Assembly (NCBI RefSeq): GCF_001461695.1
Contig: NZ_AUTC01000115.1
Coordinates: 1-64,000, forward strand
Origin: Sinorhizobium fredii USDA 205
Lineage (GTDB): Bacteria > Pseudomonadota > Alphaproteobacteria > Rhizobiales > Rhizobiaceae
Direction: 5' to 3'
DNA length: 64,000 bases
The notes below the pieces were generated by a model. That model ran no database searches, was not told the origin of the DNA, and saw only the letters and a program-made list of their open reading frames with translations. Both the position numbers and the translations under genes were made by a program. Positions 1 through 9,043 of this stretch are shown here, piece after piece (within the stretch, counting starts at the first letter, position 1; each line of letters opens with the position of its first letter).

Positions 1-666
1 GCTGAGCGAACCGACGCCGATGAAAAGCTTTCGTCCATCGCCGCTCGCAAGCAGGCTTCGCGTCCAATGCCCGCCGGCCTTGAAGTCCGTAACCTTTCGC
101 CCTGTCGCGCTGATACGCGTGTCGCCCGTTTTATACGGGAACGCAACCACCCCGTCTGTGTTGCCGACATACAACGTAGCGCCCAGCAACGCCATGCCAA
201 ACGGCTGATTGAGGCCGTCGAGAAATACCGAACGTATTTCGGCCACGCCGTCGCCATCCGCATCACGCAACAGCGTGATGCGGTTCGGACTTGCGCCCAC
301 TGCGGCGGCGCGCTTCATTGTGCTGAACATGGCGTAGTCGAAGGCAGATTTGATGCCCCCCGGCTCGCTCAGTGCCTCAGCGACCAGTACGTCGCCATTC
401 GGCAACACGTGAATCCAACGGGGATGTTTGAGCCCGGCCGCAAATGCGTTCACCTTGAGCCCGGCTGCCGCAGTCGGCTTTTGCTCCGCGGTCCATCCCT
501 TGGCTGTCGGCATCTTCAGGGTCGGAATGCCCTGCGGCTTGGCTCTCGGGATTTTCGGTGCGCTGCCATAGGCCGGTTCCAGAGAATCACCGTCCTGGCG
601 CCGCAAAAGGATTACCACGGCGCCGATCAGTGCGACCAGTCGACCGAAAATGTCTGATAGGCCCAT
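1..666 (-). CDS. PQQ-dependent sugar (sorbosone-type) dehydrogenase, 5' part
   Basis: The gene runs off the left edge, so only the first 222 residues are visible. The start ATG (664-666) follows a clear TTAGGAGG-type ribosome site. A hydrophobic stretch at residues 8-21 suggests a membrane anchor or uncleaved signal peptide. After a linker come blade-like repeats with GLKHPRWIHVLPNGDVLVAEA, an acidic DADGDG calcium-type loop and LNQPFGMALLGATLYVGNTDGVV. These are typical of soluble PQQ-type glucose/sorbosone dehydrogenases, periplasmic beta-propellers that oxidise sugars. The family call is fairly sure; the substrate cannot be read. A TetR remnant lies divergently upstream. Confidence 0.8.
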   Translation of the reverse strand, partial: MGLSDIFGRLVALIGAVVILLRRQDGDSLEPAYGSAPKIPRAKPQGIPTLKMPTAKGWTAEQKPTAAAGLKVNAFAAGLKHPRWIHVLPNGDVLVAEALSEPGGIKSAFDYAMFSTMKRAAAVGASPNRITLLRDADGDGVAEIRSVFLDGLNQPFGMALLGATLYVGNTDGVVAFPYKTGDTRISATGRKVTDFKAGGHWTRSLLASGDGRKLFIGVGSLS

Positions 667-740
667 GTATCCTCCTAACCCTGATACGCACGCTACCCGA
701 AGCGCCTGCGGGTTGGTATCCTCAAACGGCATTGTTTTTT

Positions 741-950
741 GTGGACACTTCGCCGGGTAGAGCGCGCGCTACCTCCGTCGCTCAGGCCTATCTCGCGACG
801 GGGATGTTGGAATTGCGTGAAAAGGCTTCGGTATCCGGTGGGGCCGTGGCGCATCATTTTCCGGCAAAGCGCGAACTCGGATTGGCGGTTATCCGCGATC
901 GAGTGGCGGAGACCGTGCAGCGCACATGGTCTGAGCCGCTTCGGGCCTGA
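741..950 (+). pseudogene. TetR-type regulator remnant
   Basis: This reading frame encodes ATSV, then VSGGAVAHHFPAKRELGLAVI, the end of a TetR-family helix-turn-helix, followed by RDRVAETVQRTW, and then stops at 948-950. A functional TetR protein is about 190-220 residues. Here the N-terminal helix is poorly conserved, no good start codon is visible and the whole ligand-binding domain is missing. It is probably the decayed partner regulator of the divergent sugar dehydrogenase gene. The HTH match is clear; the pseudogene status is inferred from length. Confidence 0.5.
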
Positions 951-1011
951 AGCGGCCCTCTGATTAGGCCACGAGCCTGCAGCGACCTTTGTCCTTCGGA
1001 AGAAGGCAAAG

Positions 1012-1042
1012 CAAAAGGCCGGAGCGTCGCCGCTCCGGCCCT
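1012..1042 (-). terminator. Rho-independent terminator of the tctA-tctB fusion gene
   Basis: Perfect 10-bp stem GGCCGGAGCG (1017-1026) / CGCTCCGGCC (1031-1040) with loop TCGC. Read on the minus strand it is followed by TTTTGCTTTG, and it sits just beyond the stop codon at 1065. Confidence 0.8.
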
Positions 1043-1064
1043 TTCGAGTGCGTTCCGGGCTGCG

Positions 1065-3140
1065 TCAGATGATGTCGGAGACCATGGTGCGCAATTGCGG
1101 GAAGGCGTCGCCCAGATAGGACTGCGGCCATGGCATCACGAGCAGCTTGTCGAACAGGATAAACATGGCGGTCCAGATGACGAGCGAGATCACCAGCGTC
1201 CGGATCCAAGGCTGCCTGCCCTCGAAGCGCATGTAGCTGATCATGTAGACGAGCAGCGTCGGCAACAGGCCGATCAGCATCGTTCCGACATAGACCGAGA
1301 ACACCCAGGCGGCCATGACGCCCATGCGCGAATAGAGCGCCGGGTCCGACATTGCCTCCAGCGGGTCGGCGTCGTGAGCCCGGCGAGGCTTGATGATCAC
1401 CTCGCCGGCACGCTGCCGCATGTAGACGCCGATCCCCGCACAGATCACCACGATGAGGCCGACCGCCGAGACGGTCTGCGGCATGAGCTTGGCGGCAAGC
1501 GCCCACTCGGTCGAGGTGGCGAGCGCGGTGGAAAAGAGGATCGCAGCGAGGACCCACATGCCCGGCAGCATGATCCGGTCGACCGCGGAGACCGGGCCGG
1601 CTGGCTCCCTCGGCGCCGCCGGTTCGCTGACGGCCGCACCAACAGCAACCGGAACGGCTCCGCGGCGCTTCATGAAGAACCGGAGGGCGCTGTAGATGAA
1701 GAAGACGACCGGGATCATCAGGATGAAGATCACGCCCGGGCGATAGAGCCAGTCGGAACCGTAGCGGCTGGTCGAGATGAACAGATACTGCTCCACCAGA
1801 TCGCCGAGCACCAGGCCGAGAAGCACCGGGGCACGGGCCCAGCCGAAGCGCTTCATCGCCCAGCCGATCACCGAGAAGATCAACAGGACGATGATGTCGC
1901 CGATGTCGCGGGTCGCCGAATAGGCGCCGATGAAGACGATGGCGAGAACCGTCGGCACCAGGATCGCGGCCGGCACCAGCGCCAGCTTGGCAAGCTGCGA
2001 CACGAACGCGAAACAGATCAGGACGCCGACGATATTGGCGATCATCAGGCTCCAGACGATGGTATAGGTGATGTCGAGCTGCTCGGTCAGCAGTTTCGGA
2101 CCCGGCTGGATGCCGTGCATCATGAAGGCGCCGAGCAGGATCGCCATGGTGGCGCTGGCCGGAATGCCGAAGGCGAGCGTCGGGATGAGCGCGCCGCCCT
2201 CGCGGGAATTGTTGGCCGCCTCGCAGGCAATGACGCCGCGCACGTCGCCGGTGCCGAAGGTCTTGGTGCCGTCCTTGACGGATTTCGCCGCCGAACCATA
2301 GGCGATCCAGTCGATCGCCGGGCCGCCGAGGCCGGGAACGGAACCGAGGATGGCGCCGAGCCAGGAGCTCTGGAAGACGAGACGGATATTCTGAATCGCG
2401 TCTTTGACGCCGCGGAACTGGTCGCGCAGGATGCTTTCGCTCTTGTGCATCGCCACGGCCTGGCGTGCCGCGCCGAGCTCGAGCAGCTCCGGGACGGCGA
2501 ACAGCCCGAGCACGAGCGCCTCGAGGGGCACGCCCTCCCACAGATAGAGCGAGTCGAAGGTCCAGCGCAATTCGCCGGTCTGCGCCTCATCGCCGACCGA
2601 GGCGATGACGACGCCGAAACAGGCCGCCACCAGGCCCTTCATCATATTGCCCTGGCTGACGGCGGCGACGAGCGTCAGGCCGAGAATGCAAAGCGCCAGC
2701 AGTTCCGGCGTGCCGAAGGCCATCATGAACGGCCTGAGGATCGGAATTGCCAGGCCCAGCAGGATCGCCCCGAAAATACCGCCGATCAGCGAGGCGGTAT
2801 AGGAGGCGCCGAGTGCGCGTCCGGCTTCGCCGCGGCGCGCCATCGGATAGCCATCCATCACCGTCGCCGCCGAACCGGCCGCTCCCGGCACGCCGATCAG
2901 GATCGACGGGATCGTATCGGCCGTCGGCGTCACCGCCCACATGCCGATCAGGAAGGCCAGCGCCGTATAGGGGTCCATCGTGTAGGTGAACGGCAGAAGC
3001 AGGGCCATGCCCGCCAGACCGCCGATGCCGGGAATGACCCCGATGAAAAGGCCGAGCACGCAGCCCAGCATGATGATCATGAAGCGGATCGGGTCGAATA
3101 TGACCGTGAACGCCATCATGGCCTGTTCCAGAAGATGCAT
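1065..3140 (-). CDS. TctA-TctB fusion tripartite tricarboxylate transporter permease
   Basis: A 691-residue integral membrane protein. Residues 1 to about 500 are a full TctA large permease: IGVIPGIGGLAGMALLLPFTY near the N-terminus, the VPGAAGSAATVMDGYPMARRGEAGRAL region, and EAANNSREGGALIPTLAFGIPASATMAILLGA in the second half. After a charged Pro/Ala linker (about 500-520) the C-terminal 170 residues have the four-helix, glycine-rich pattern of the small subunit TctB. TctA and TctB are normally separate proteins of about 500 and 150 residues, so this is a fusion. No tctC binding-protein gene is next to it; the nearest is 50 kb away beside its own tctBA. It is divergent from a LysR gene and probably imports a carboxylate or a related acid. 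Confidence 0.85.
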   Translation of the reverse strand: MHLLEQAMMAFTVIFDPIRFMIIMLGCVLGLFIGVIPGIGGLAGMALLLPFTYTMDPYTALAFLIGMWAVTPTADTIPSILIGVPGAAGSAATVMDGYPMARRGEAGRALGASYTASLIGGIFGAILLGLAIPILRPFMMAFGTPELLALCILGLTLVAAVSQGNMMKGLVAACFGVVIASVGDEAQTGELRWTFDSLYLWEGVPLEALVLGLFAVPELLELGAARQAVAMHKSESILRDQFRGVKDAIQNIRLVFQSSWLGAILGSVPGLGGPAIDWIAYGSAAKSVKDGTKTFGTGDVRGVIACEAANNSREGGALIPTLAFGIPASATMAILLGAFMMHGIQPGPKLLTEQLDITYTIVWSLMIANIVGVLICFAFVSQLAKLALVPAAILVPTVLAIVFIGAYSATRDIGDIIVLLIFSVIGWAMKRFGWARAPVLLGLVLGDLVEQYLFISTSRYGSDWLYRPGVIFILMIPVVFFIYSALRFFMKRRGAVPVAVGAAVSEPAAPREPAGPVSAVDRIMLPGMWVLAAILFSTALATSTEWALAAKLMPQTVSAVGLIVVICAGIGVYMRQRAGEVIIKPRRAHDADPLEAMSDPALYSRMGVMAAWVFSVYVGTMLIGLLPTLLVYMISYMRFEGRQPWIRTLVISLVIWTAMFILFDKLLVMPWPQSYLGDAFPQLRTMVSDII

Positions 3141-3266
3141 GAGTCCTCCACCGCCTCGCTGTCCGCAAGGCTCATTCTACGGAAACAGCGGCGCGGGCGT
3201 CCCTTCCTCCCGGAAGAAAACAAAAATGGCGCGCGACCTGTTCCCTCGTCAGCGCTTGTGTAGTAC

Positions 3267-3283
3267 TGTATTCTTGTATGACA
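3267..3283. promoter_or_regulatory. Imperfect copy of the TGTCATA-N3-TATGACA operator
   Basis: TGTATTC-TTG-TATGACA has one perfect half-site and a 4/7 match in the other arm to the palindrome at 4338. It lies in the divergent region between the tctA-tctB fusion and the LysR gene, about 55-70 bp before the LysR start. Confidence 0.45.
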
Positions 3284-3336
3284 ATGTTGGACTGACCGGG
3301 CGACCGTGGCAAATTCAAAAAGCGAAGAGTAATATC

Positions 3337-4287
3337 ATGCCGATGAATTTGGCGAATATCGACCTGAAGCTTCTCGTCGTCTTCGATGCGATGATGGCGG
3401 AGGGCAGCGTCAGCCGCGCCGCTTCACGTCTCGGCATGTCGCAGCCGGCGCTGTCCAACGCACTCAATCGCCTCCGGCTGCTCCTCAACGACCGGCTTTT
3501 CCTGCGCACGGCCGAGGGCATGCGGCCAACGCCGCGCGCGATCGAAATCTCAGGTCCGATCCAGTCGGCCATGCGCCAGATCGAGGAGGCGCTGGAGCCG
3601 ACTGCCTTCGAGCCCCAGGACCCGGATTGGACCTTCAGCCTCGCCGTCTCCGACCATGCATCGGTAGTCCTGCTGCCGCTCTTGATCGAGCACATCGCCC
3701 GCATTGCGCCCCGGGTCAGTGTCAATATCCAGTCGCGGCCCAACGAGGAACTGCCGGTCCTGCTCGACAACGGCGAGATCGATCTCGCCGTCGGCGTGAT
3801 CCCGAACCTGCCGCGCCGCTTCAAGCACATGGCTCTCTTCGAAGACCGCTATCGTTGCATGATGCGGCAGGGCCACCCGCTCGCCGGCCGCCCGATCACG
3901 CTGGAGGAGTTTCTTAGCGCAGACCAGCTCTCGGTCAAACCGGGTATCAGCGACATCAGCCGCGTCGACCGGCTGCTTGCCGAGGCCGGCCTGAAGCGAC
4001 GCGTCGCCACGACCGTCCATCAGTTTCTTGCGGCGCCCGCGATCGTTTCCCGTTCCGATCTCATCGTGCTGGTTTTCGAGAAGATGGTGCCCATCTTCGA
4101 CCCGTCCCGTTTTTATTTCTGTCCCGTCCCCGTGCCGAACATGCAGGTGGCGGCCACCGCCGTCTGGAGCGACGTGCATAGCGACCTTCCCGCCCATAAA
4201 TGGCTGCGGCGTCAGCTTGCCGTCGTCGCGCGGCAGCTTGCCGCAGAGTATGGCGGCGACGACACGGCCATCTCAGCCGCCGGCTGA
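3337..4287 (+). CDS. LysR-type transcriptional regulator
   Basis: 316 residues, the usual LysR length. The N-terminal winged HTH reads LKLLVVFDAMMAEGSVSRAASRLGMSQPALSNALNRLR (about residues 9-46). The C-terminal substrate-binding domain follows, with an EIDLAVGVIP type motif. The start was set at ATG 3337 because homology to the family begins there, although the frame is open far upstream. It is divergent from the fusion permease and is followed 91 bp later by an alpha/beta hydrolase. The palindromes at 3267-3283 and 4338-4354 contain T-N11-A spacing and are candidate sites for this protein, though a repressor encoded elsewhere would fit as well. Confidence 0.88.
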   Translation: MPMNLANIDLKLLVVFDAMMAEGSVSRAASRLGMSQPALSNALNRLRLLLNDRLFLRTAEGMRPTPRAIEISGPIQSAMRQIEEALEPTAFEPQDPDWTFSLAVSDHASVVLLPLLIEHIARIAPRVSVNIQSRPNEELPVLLDNGEIDLAVGVIPNLPRRFKHMALFEDRYRCMMRQGHPLAGRPITLEEFLSADQLSVKPGISDISRVDRLLAEAGLKRRVATTVHQFLAAPAIVSRSDLIVLVFEKMVPIFDPSRFYFCPVPVPNMQVAATAVWSDVHSDLPAHKWLRRQLAVVARQLAAEYGGDDTAISAAG

Positions 4288-4337
4288 AGGCGAAACCAAT
4301 GGACTGTTGTCTCACGCGCAAGTCTCATTTATATGTC

Positions 4338-4354
4338 TGTCATACAATATGACA
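4338..4354. promoter_or_regulatory. Perfect palindromic operator TGTCATA-CAA-TATGACA
   Basis: Seven-bp arms are fully complementary around a 3-bp centre. The site lies 25-41 bp before the GTG start of the alpha/beta hydrolase, a position that suggests repression. Related copies lie at 3267-3283 and 12283-12299. Confidence 0.65.
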
Positions 4355-4378
4355 TCAATAGACCCGGAGGATATCAAC

Positions 4379-5200
4379 GTGAGCGACAACACCAACAGCA
4401 TCGCCGTGACCCGCGACGGCACAAGGCTCTCCTACCGGCTGGTGAAGGGTAACGGGCAAGGCCGCGTCGTCCTGGTGCACTCGCTTGCCATGGACAAGGC
4501 CTTCTGGGAGCCGACTGTGTCGGCCCTTGACGGTTTTGCCGATGCGCTGATCTTCGATTGTCGCGGCCACGGCGCCTCGGACCAGCCGGCAGGTCCCTAC
4601 AGCGTCGAGCTCTTCGCCAATGACGTCGCCGACCTGATGGATCATGTCGGCTGGAGATCGGCCGTCGTCGCCGGCGCATCGATGGGCGGCTGCGTCACGC
4701 TGGCCTTTGCCGCTCACTATCCCGAGCGTGTCGAGGCGCTCGGCCTTTTCGACACCACCGCCTGGTACGGCGAAAACGCCCCGAAGGCCTGGGCCGAGCG
4801 CGCCGACAAGGCGCTGGCCGAAGGCATGGCGGCGCTCGTCGGCTTCCAGAAGACCCGCTGGTTCAGCGACGGCTTCCGCGAAGCCAATCCGGATGTCGTC
4901 GAAAAGGCGATCGGCGTCTTCCTCAACAACGAGCTGCCGGCTTACGCCGCGACCTGCGCCATGCTCGGCAATGCCGATCTCCGCGCCGCCCTTCCCCAGT
5001 TCGATTTCCCTTGCCGCGTCGCCGTCGGCACCGAGGACTATGCGACACCGCCGGAGATGGCCCGCCATATGGCCGAGAGCATTCCCGGCGCCTCGCTCTT
5101 CATCCTGGAGGGCGTGCGGCATTTCACGCCGCTCGAGATCCCATCCACCATCGCCGGGCACCTCAAGGAATTGGTCAAGGCTGGCGCTCCAGGGTCGTAA
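4379..5200 (+). CDS. alpha/beta hydrolase, 3-oxoadipate enol-lactonase-like
   Basis: 273 residues. The start is GTG 4379, preceded at a good distance by CCGGAGG; an earlier in-frame ATG at 4349 lies inside the operator palindrome. The alpha/beta fold shows VLVHSLAMDKAFW (oxyanion-hole region), the nucleophile elbow GASMGG with Ser101, Asp220 (GTED) and His248 (GVRHF), a complete triad. The spacing resembles PcaD-like enol-lactonases, which are cytoplasmic, but no other protocatechuate-pathway genes are near, so the substrate is open. It may process what the neighbouring TctA-TctB permease imports. Confidence 0.8.
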   Translation: MSDNTNSIAVTRDGTRLSYRLVKGNGQGRVVLVHSLAMDKAFWEPTVSALDGFADALIFDCRGHGASDQPAGPYSVELFANDVADLMDHVGWRSAVVAGASMGGCVTLAFAAHYPERVEALGLFDTTAWYGENAPKAWAERADKALAEGMAALVGFQKTRWFSDGFREANPDVVEKAIGVFLNNELPAYAATCAMLGNADLRAALPQFDFPCRVAVGTEDYATPPEMARHMAESIPGASLFILEGVRHFTPLEIPSTIAGHLKELVKAGAPGS

Positions 5201-5245
5201 GGCCTCCAGGGGAACAACTCGGTCCTTCCGTCCGATCGCAGGGAC

Positions 5246-5315
5246 GAAGAGTCTGTTCAGCCCAAGGACTTGGGCTGACTAGATTCCTCTGACCAGCACA
5301 GGTATGAGGCTGGGG
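5246..5315. repeat. Partial RIME-like intergenic repeat
   Basis: Contains AGCCCAAGGACTTGGGCT followed by GATTCCTCTGACCAGCACAG, which matches the reverse complement of one half of the 140-bp inverted repeat at 57221-57360. It fills the gap between two converging genes. A run of thymines does not follow, so termination here is uncertain. Confidence 0.6.
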
Positions 5316-5366
5316 GGCCGCGAGGATGATCGCTCGGCGGAGGTCGCAACCCTCCGCGCGATTTCG

Positions 5367-6455
5367 TTACCCATCCTTCTTGGCCAGCTTGCTGCGCTTC
5401 AACAGTCGGGCGAGAAATGTCGCGGAGACCGCGACGAAGAAGACGCGCAGCACGTGATGCGTCGCGACGAAGGCGACGTCGACGTGCAGCGACAGGGCCA
5501 TGAGGCTGGTTTCGGTCAACCCGCCTGGAGAATAGGCGAGCAACAGGCTCAGGATCGGGCTTCCCGTCAAATGCGAAACAAGCAGCGCGCAGCTCGTGCT
5601 GGCCGCCACGAGGAAGGCTGTCGATCCGACCGACAGCCGCAAGATATGCAGGATGCTGGATTTCTTCACGCCCGCGAAGCTGCAGCCGAGGGCGCTGCCG
5701 AGGACGAGCTGGGCGAAAGCGATAATCTCCCAGGGTGCATGGAATGCCGAGACGCCGGCCAGATGGATGGCGGCGCTCACCAGCATCGGTCCCATCAGGA
5801 AGGGCGACGGCATCGACAGAAGCCGTCCGAGAATCGCGCCGCACAGGCCCGTGCCGAACAGCCACAATTCGGCGCTGACCGGCGCCTCCAGGATCGACGC
5901 GCCGGAGCGGGTGGTGCCGGTGAGCGCCTGGCCGCCGACGAAGGAAAGGACGAAGGGCAGCGTCAGAACCACGAGCATGATACGGCTCGAATGGACGAGC
6001 GCGATCGCCCTTGTATTCGCGCCATAGACATCCCCGAGCGCCGTCATTTCGACAAGCCCGCCCGGCATGCCGGAAAAGAATGCGGTCCAGTGATCGAAGC
6101 CGCCGACGCGCCGGAAATAGAAATAGCAACAACCCGCCGTCACGGTCACGAAGAGCATCAGAATGCCGAGGCCCGGCAGCCAGTCGATCATGCTGAAGGC
6201 CATGTCCGGCGTGAAGCCGGAGCCGAGCACGACGCCGACCAGCATCAGCATCGGCGGCCGGACGATGCCGGGCACGGCAACCGGCATGTTGAAGAGCGAC
6301 GCAATCAGGCAGGCGACCAGCGAGCCAAGCATCCAAGGGAGCGGCAAGTGGAAATAGAAGAAGACGCATCCGCCGACGAAGCCGATCGCCAGAGCCGACA
6401 AAAGCTTGCGATAGGGGAATTTGCTTGGCAAAAACCGAGCCAGGAATGATCGCAT
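5367..6455 (-). CDS. AbrB-family membrane protein (putative transporter)
   Basis: 362 residues with about ten hydrophobic segments in two similar halves. The repeated features are LPLPWMLGSLVACLIASL and MPSPFLMGPMLVSAAIHLAGV plus FSGMPGGLVEMTALG and YSPGGLTETSLMALSLHVD, the signature of the AbrB (DUF2229-like, once called ammonia monooxygenase) family. The start was put at ATG 6455 because GGAGGAAAG precedes it; the frame is open further upstream to 6623, directly after the amidohydrolase stop, so a longer protein is possible. It is the last gene of the operon that starts at 12058. A role in substrate or product transport is inferred only from position. Confidence 0.8.
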   Translation of the reverse strand: MRSFLARFLPSKFPYRKLLSALAIGFVGGCVFFYFHLPLPWMLGSLVACLIASLFNMPVAVPGIVRPPMLMLVGVVLGSGFTPDMAFSMIDWLPGLGILMLFVTVTAGCCYFYFRRVGGFDHWTAFFSGMPGGLVEMTALGDVYGANTRAIALVHSSRIMLVVLTLPFVLSFVGGQALTGTTRSGASILEAPVSAELWLFGTGLCGAILGRLLSMPSPFLMGPMLVSAAIHLAGVSAFHAPWEIIAFAQLVLGSALGCSFAGVKKSSILHILRLSVGSTAFLVAASTSCALLVSHLTGSPILSLLLAYSPGGLTETSLMALSLHVDVAFVATHHVLRVFFVAVSATFLARLLKRSKLAKKDG

Positions 6456-6625
6456 CGGCTTTCCTCCAGCCTCCTCTCGTCGCAAGGGCCCACCATACGG
6501 AAGCGAGGTGGCAACGTCCGAGATCGTCGTGGTCATCACGCCGCTGTCTCTTGCCAGGAAATCCGCCATGTCCGATGTATCGGTCCCGTGATCGTCGCCG
6601 CGCATATCCTGAACGCCAGGCATCG

Positions 6626-7390
6626 TCAGGCCTTGCCAAGGCTGCCGGCCGGCAGATCGAAGAGGCCGGATTCCAGCCCTTCCATGAATGTCCGCACCTC
6701 GCCGCTCGGCAACACGTCGGCATATTTTGAATTCATGTCGAAGAGGCTCATCGCATGGCTTGCCTGGCAGCGCTCGAAGCAACCGTCCTCGACCACGGTG
6801 ACGCGCAAGTTATGGCTGAAGGCATCGACGACCGTCGCCCGAACACAGCCGCTCGTCGCCGTGCCCATCACGATCAGGCTGTCGCATTTCAGGAGGAAGA
6901 GATAATCGATCAGATTGGTGCCGTGAAAGGCACTGGGCTTCTGCTTGTGGATGACAATATCGCGGGGTGCCGGCGCGATCTGCGGCATGATCGTGTTGCC
7001 GTCGAGTTCGGCCGTCGGACGCTCCCGGCTGCGGCTGTTCTTCCAGAGCCAGGAGCCGCGGTCCCATTTGTCCTCCCGCTCCCCGCCGGTCGTGTAGATG
7101 ACCGGCAGCCCCTTGGATCGGGCAAGTTCGATGAGGTCGGACACGATCGGAAGCGCGTCCCATGCCTCTTCGCCGCCGGATTGACGCCAGCGCAGGATCG
7201 CATTCTGCACCGGCTCCCGCCGGTCGCCGCAAAAGGCGTAGTTGACGTCGACGACCAGAAGCGCCGGCCTTGTGCCGAAGCCTTGGCGGGCTCCGTAACC
7301 CGCAATACCGATGACCTCCCGGTCACGTTCCGTCAGGAACTGGTCCCAGACGCGTGCGCGTGGGTTTTCCGCTTTCGATCCCTCACGCAT
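6626..7390 (-). CDS. isochorismatase-family cysteine hydrolase (amidohydrolase)
   Basis: 254 residues. The catalytic triad of the cysteine hydrolase superfamily is visible: Asp48 in LLVVDVNYAF, Lys149 in IHKQKPSAF and Cys182 in TATSGCVRATVVDA. The sequence is closest in pattern to N-carbamoylsarcosine amidase and maleamate amidohydrolase rather than to isochorismatases, so it probably cleaves an amide or carbamoyl bond and releases ammonia. Start ATG 7390 overlaps the end of the permease gene by 8 bp, indicating translational coupling. In known pathways such an enzyme acts after ring opening by a monooxygenase (RutB after RutA, or NicF in nicotinate degradation); the same order is inferred here. 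Confidence 0.85.
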   Translation of the reverse strand: MREGSKAENPRARVWDQFLTERDREVIGIAGYGARQGFGTRPALLVVDVNYAFCGDRREPVQNAILRWRQSGGEEAWDALPIVSDLIELARSKGLPVIYTTGGEREDKWDRGSWLWKNSRSRERPTAELDGNTIMPQIAPAPRDIVIHKQKPSAFHGTNLIDYLFLLKCDSLIVMGTATSGCVRATVVDAFSHNLRVTVVEDGCFERCQASHAMSLFDMNSKYADVLPSGEVRTFMEGLESGLFDLPAGSLGKA

Positions 7391-8219
7391 GTTCGCCGGC
7401 AATCTCGCTCTGCCACGGCGCGACCTTGCGTTCGAGCCAGGCGACCAGACGGTCAAGCACGACGGCCAGGATCATGACGCAGATGATCGGCACGAACATC
7501 TCGGCGGTCCGGAAGCTGTTCGCCGCATTGATGATGATGCCGCCGAGACCGGAAATCGCTGTCAGGAACTCCGCAATGATCATGGCAATGACCGCCTTGC
7601 CGATCGCGAGCCTCAGACCGGCCATGATGTAGGGCAGCGTCGCCGGCAGGACGATCTGGCGCATGATCCGGCTTTGCGGCGCGCAGAATGCCGTCCCGAC
7701 TTCGACCAGCGTTTTCGGCACCGCCTTTACGCCAACCCAGGTATTGATGCAGATCGGGAAGAAGGCGAGCAGGAAGATGATCACCATCTTCACCGCGAAG
7801 CCGAGCCCGAACCACACCATCAGCAGTGGCACGAGCGCAATCAGCGGCGTTGCGTAGCCGGCCATGACGTAGATGCCGAGCGCGGCTTCAGCCACCCGGT
7901 AGCGTCCGAGCAGAAGGCCCGCCGGGACGCCGATCAGCGCAGCGAGCAGGTAACCGGCAAAAAACGGCTGAATGCTCTGCCAGAATGCCTTCGCCAGCGT
8001 GCCGCTCTCCATCATCACGAGGAAAGAAGAAAAGATCTGCGACGGATAGGATCCGAACAGGGGATCGATGAAGGGAGCCGCCGCCTGCCAGAGACCGATC
8101 AAAACGACCAAGGAAACGGTGGTGATTGCCCAATCGGGCATCGACCAGGCCTTTTCCACCGCCACGGACGTCTGCTCTTTCGCTGTCTTCGCGCGGGTTG
8201 TTGTTTCTGTAATGCTCAT
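7383..8219 (-). CDS. NitT/TauT (SsuC-type) ABC transporter permease
   Basis: 278 residues, about six membrane helices after a 30-residue cytoplasmic lead. The inner-membrane EAA-type loop is seen in GTAFCAPQSRIMRQIVLPATLPYIMAGLRLAIGKA. Strong ribosome site CTAGGAGGAATCC before ATG 8219. It pairs with the ATPase and binding protein immediately upstream to form an importer of the alkanesulfonate/taurine/nitrate class, a class now also known for many aromatic and N-containing substrates. Confidence 0.9.
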   Translation of the reverse strand: MSITETTTRAKTAKEQTSVAVEKAWSMPDWAITTVSLVVLIGLWQAAAPFIDPLFGSYPSQIFSSFLVMMESGTLAKAFWQSIQPFFAGYLLAALIGVPAGLLLGRYRVAEAALGIYVMAGYATPLIALVPLLMVWFGLGFAVKMVIIFLLAFFPICINTWVGVKAVPKTLVEVGTAFCAPQSRIMRQIVLPATLPYIMAGLRLAIGKAVIAMIIAEFLTAISGLGGIIINAANSFRTAEMFVPIICVMILAVVLDRLVAWLERKVAPWQSEIAGEHA

Positions 8220-8228
8220 GGATTCCTC

Positions 8229-9035
8229 CTAGGCGGCCAGCTCATGGGGTTTCGCCGGCTCGTGCAGGGCCTCCCAGATCATGGTGCGCTTCCTGGCGAA
8301 CTCGCTTGCGGAACGTATGAGGCGCATGTCGCTGCGCGGCCGCTCGAGCTCGATCGGGATGATCTCGCGCAGGTGCCCGCCGACCATGACGACGACCCGA
8401 TCCGCCAGCAGCACCGCCTCGTCCAGATCGTGGGTGACGAAGATGACCGTCTTCCCGGTGCGCTGATGGATGTCGAGCAGTTCCATCTGCAACGTCTCGC
8501 GCGTCTGCGAGTCGAGCGCCCCGAAAGGCTCGTCCATCAGCAGCACTTCCGGATCGATCGCCAGCGCCCGGGCAATGCCGACGCGCTGCTTCATGCCGCC
8601 GGAAAGCTGGTGCGGACGGTGATCCTTGGCATGGCCGAGGCCGACGAGGTTGAGGAAACGCTCGGCGCGCTCGTCAATCTCCTTCTGCGGCAGGTTCTTC
8701 ATCTCCAGGCCGAACTTGATGTTTTCCACGGCGCTCCGCCACGGCAGCAACTCGGCATGCTGAAACACCATGCCGCGGTCGAAACCGCAGCCGGCGATCT
8801 GGCGCCCGGCCACCTTAACGGAGCCGGAACTGGCGTTTTCGAGGCCCATGATGATGCGCAGCGCCGTGGTCTTGCCGCAGCCGCTCGGACCGGCAAGCGC
8901 GACGATCTCCCCTTTGTCCACGTTGAAAGACAGGCTGTCCAGCGCCCTTGCGTGGCGCTGGACACCCTTGACCTTCAACGCAAATGTCTTGGAGACGTTC
9001 AGAAGTTCGACATGTGCCATGATCGGTCCAGACAT
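8229..9035 (-). CDS. NitT/TauT (SsuB-type) ABC transporter ATP-binding protein
   Basis: Walker [11 protein letters not shown]-loop [10 protein letters not shown], signature LSGGMKQR, Walker [13 protein letters not shown] and the switch His in VTHDLDEA are all intact. The start is either ATG 9035 or ATG 9020; neither has an ideally spaced ribosome site, and 9035 (nine bp after the binding-protein stop) was chosen. It energises the adjacent permease on the cytoplasmic face. Confidence 0.9.
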   Translation of the reverse strand: MSGPIMAHVELLNVSKTFALKVKGVQRHARALDSLSFNVDKGEIVALAGPSGCGKTTALRIIMGLENASSGSVKVAGRQIAGCGFDRGMVFQHAELLPWRSAVENIKFGLEMKNLPQKEIDERAERFLNLVGLGHAKDHRPHQLSGGMKQRVGIARALAIDPEVLLMDEPFGALDSQTRETLQMELLDIHQRTGKTVIFVTHDLDEAVLLADRVVVMVGGHLREIIPIELERPRSDMRLIRSASEFARKRTMIWEALHEPAKPHELAA

Positions 9036-9043
9036 CCTTGCGT

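Noticed and set aside
1095..3263. Long plus-strand frame opposite the TctA-TctB fusion gene
   Set aside because: Translation is low-complexity Arg/Asp/His-rich; the minus strand carries an intact membrane protein. Treated as a shadow.
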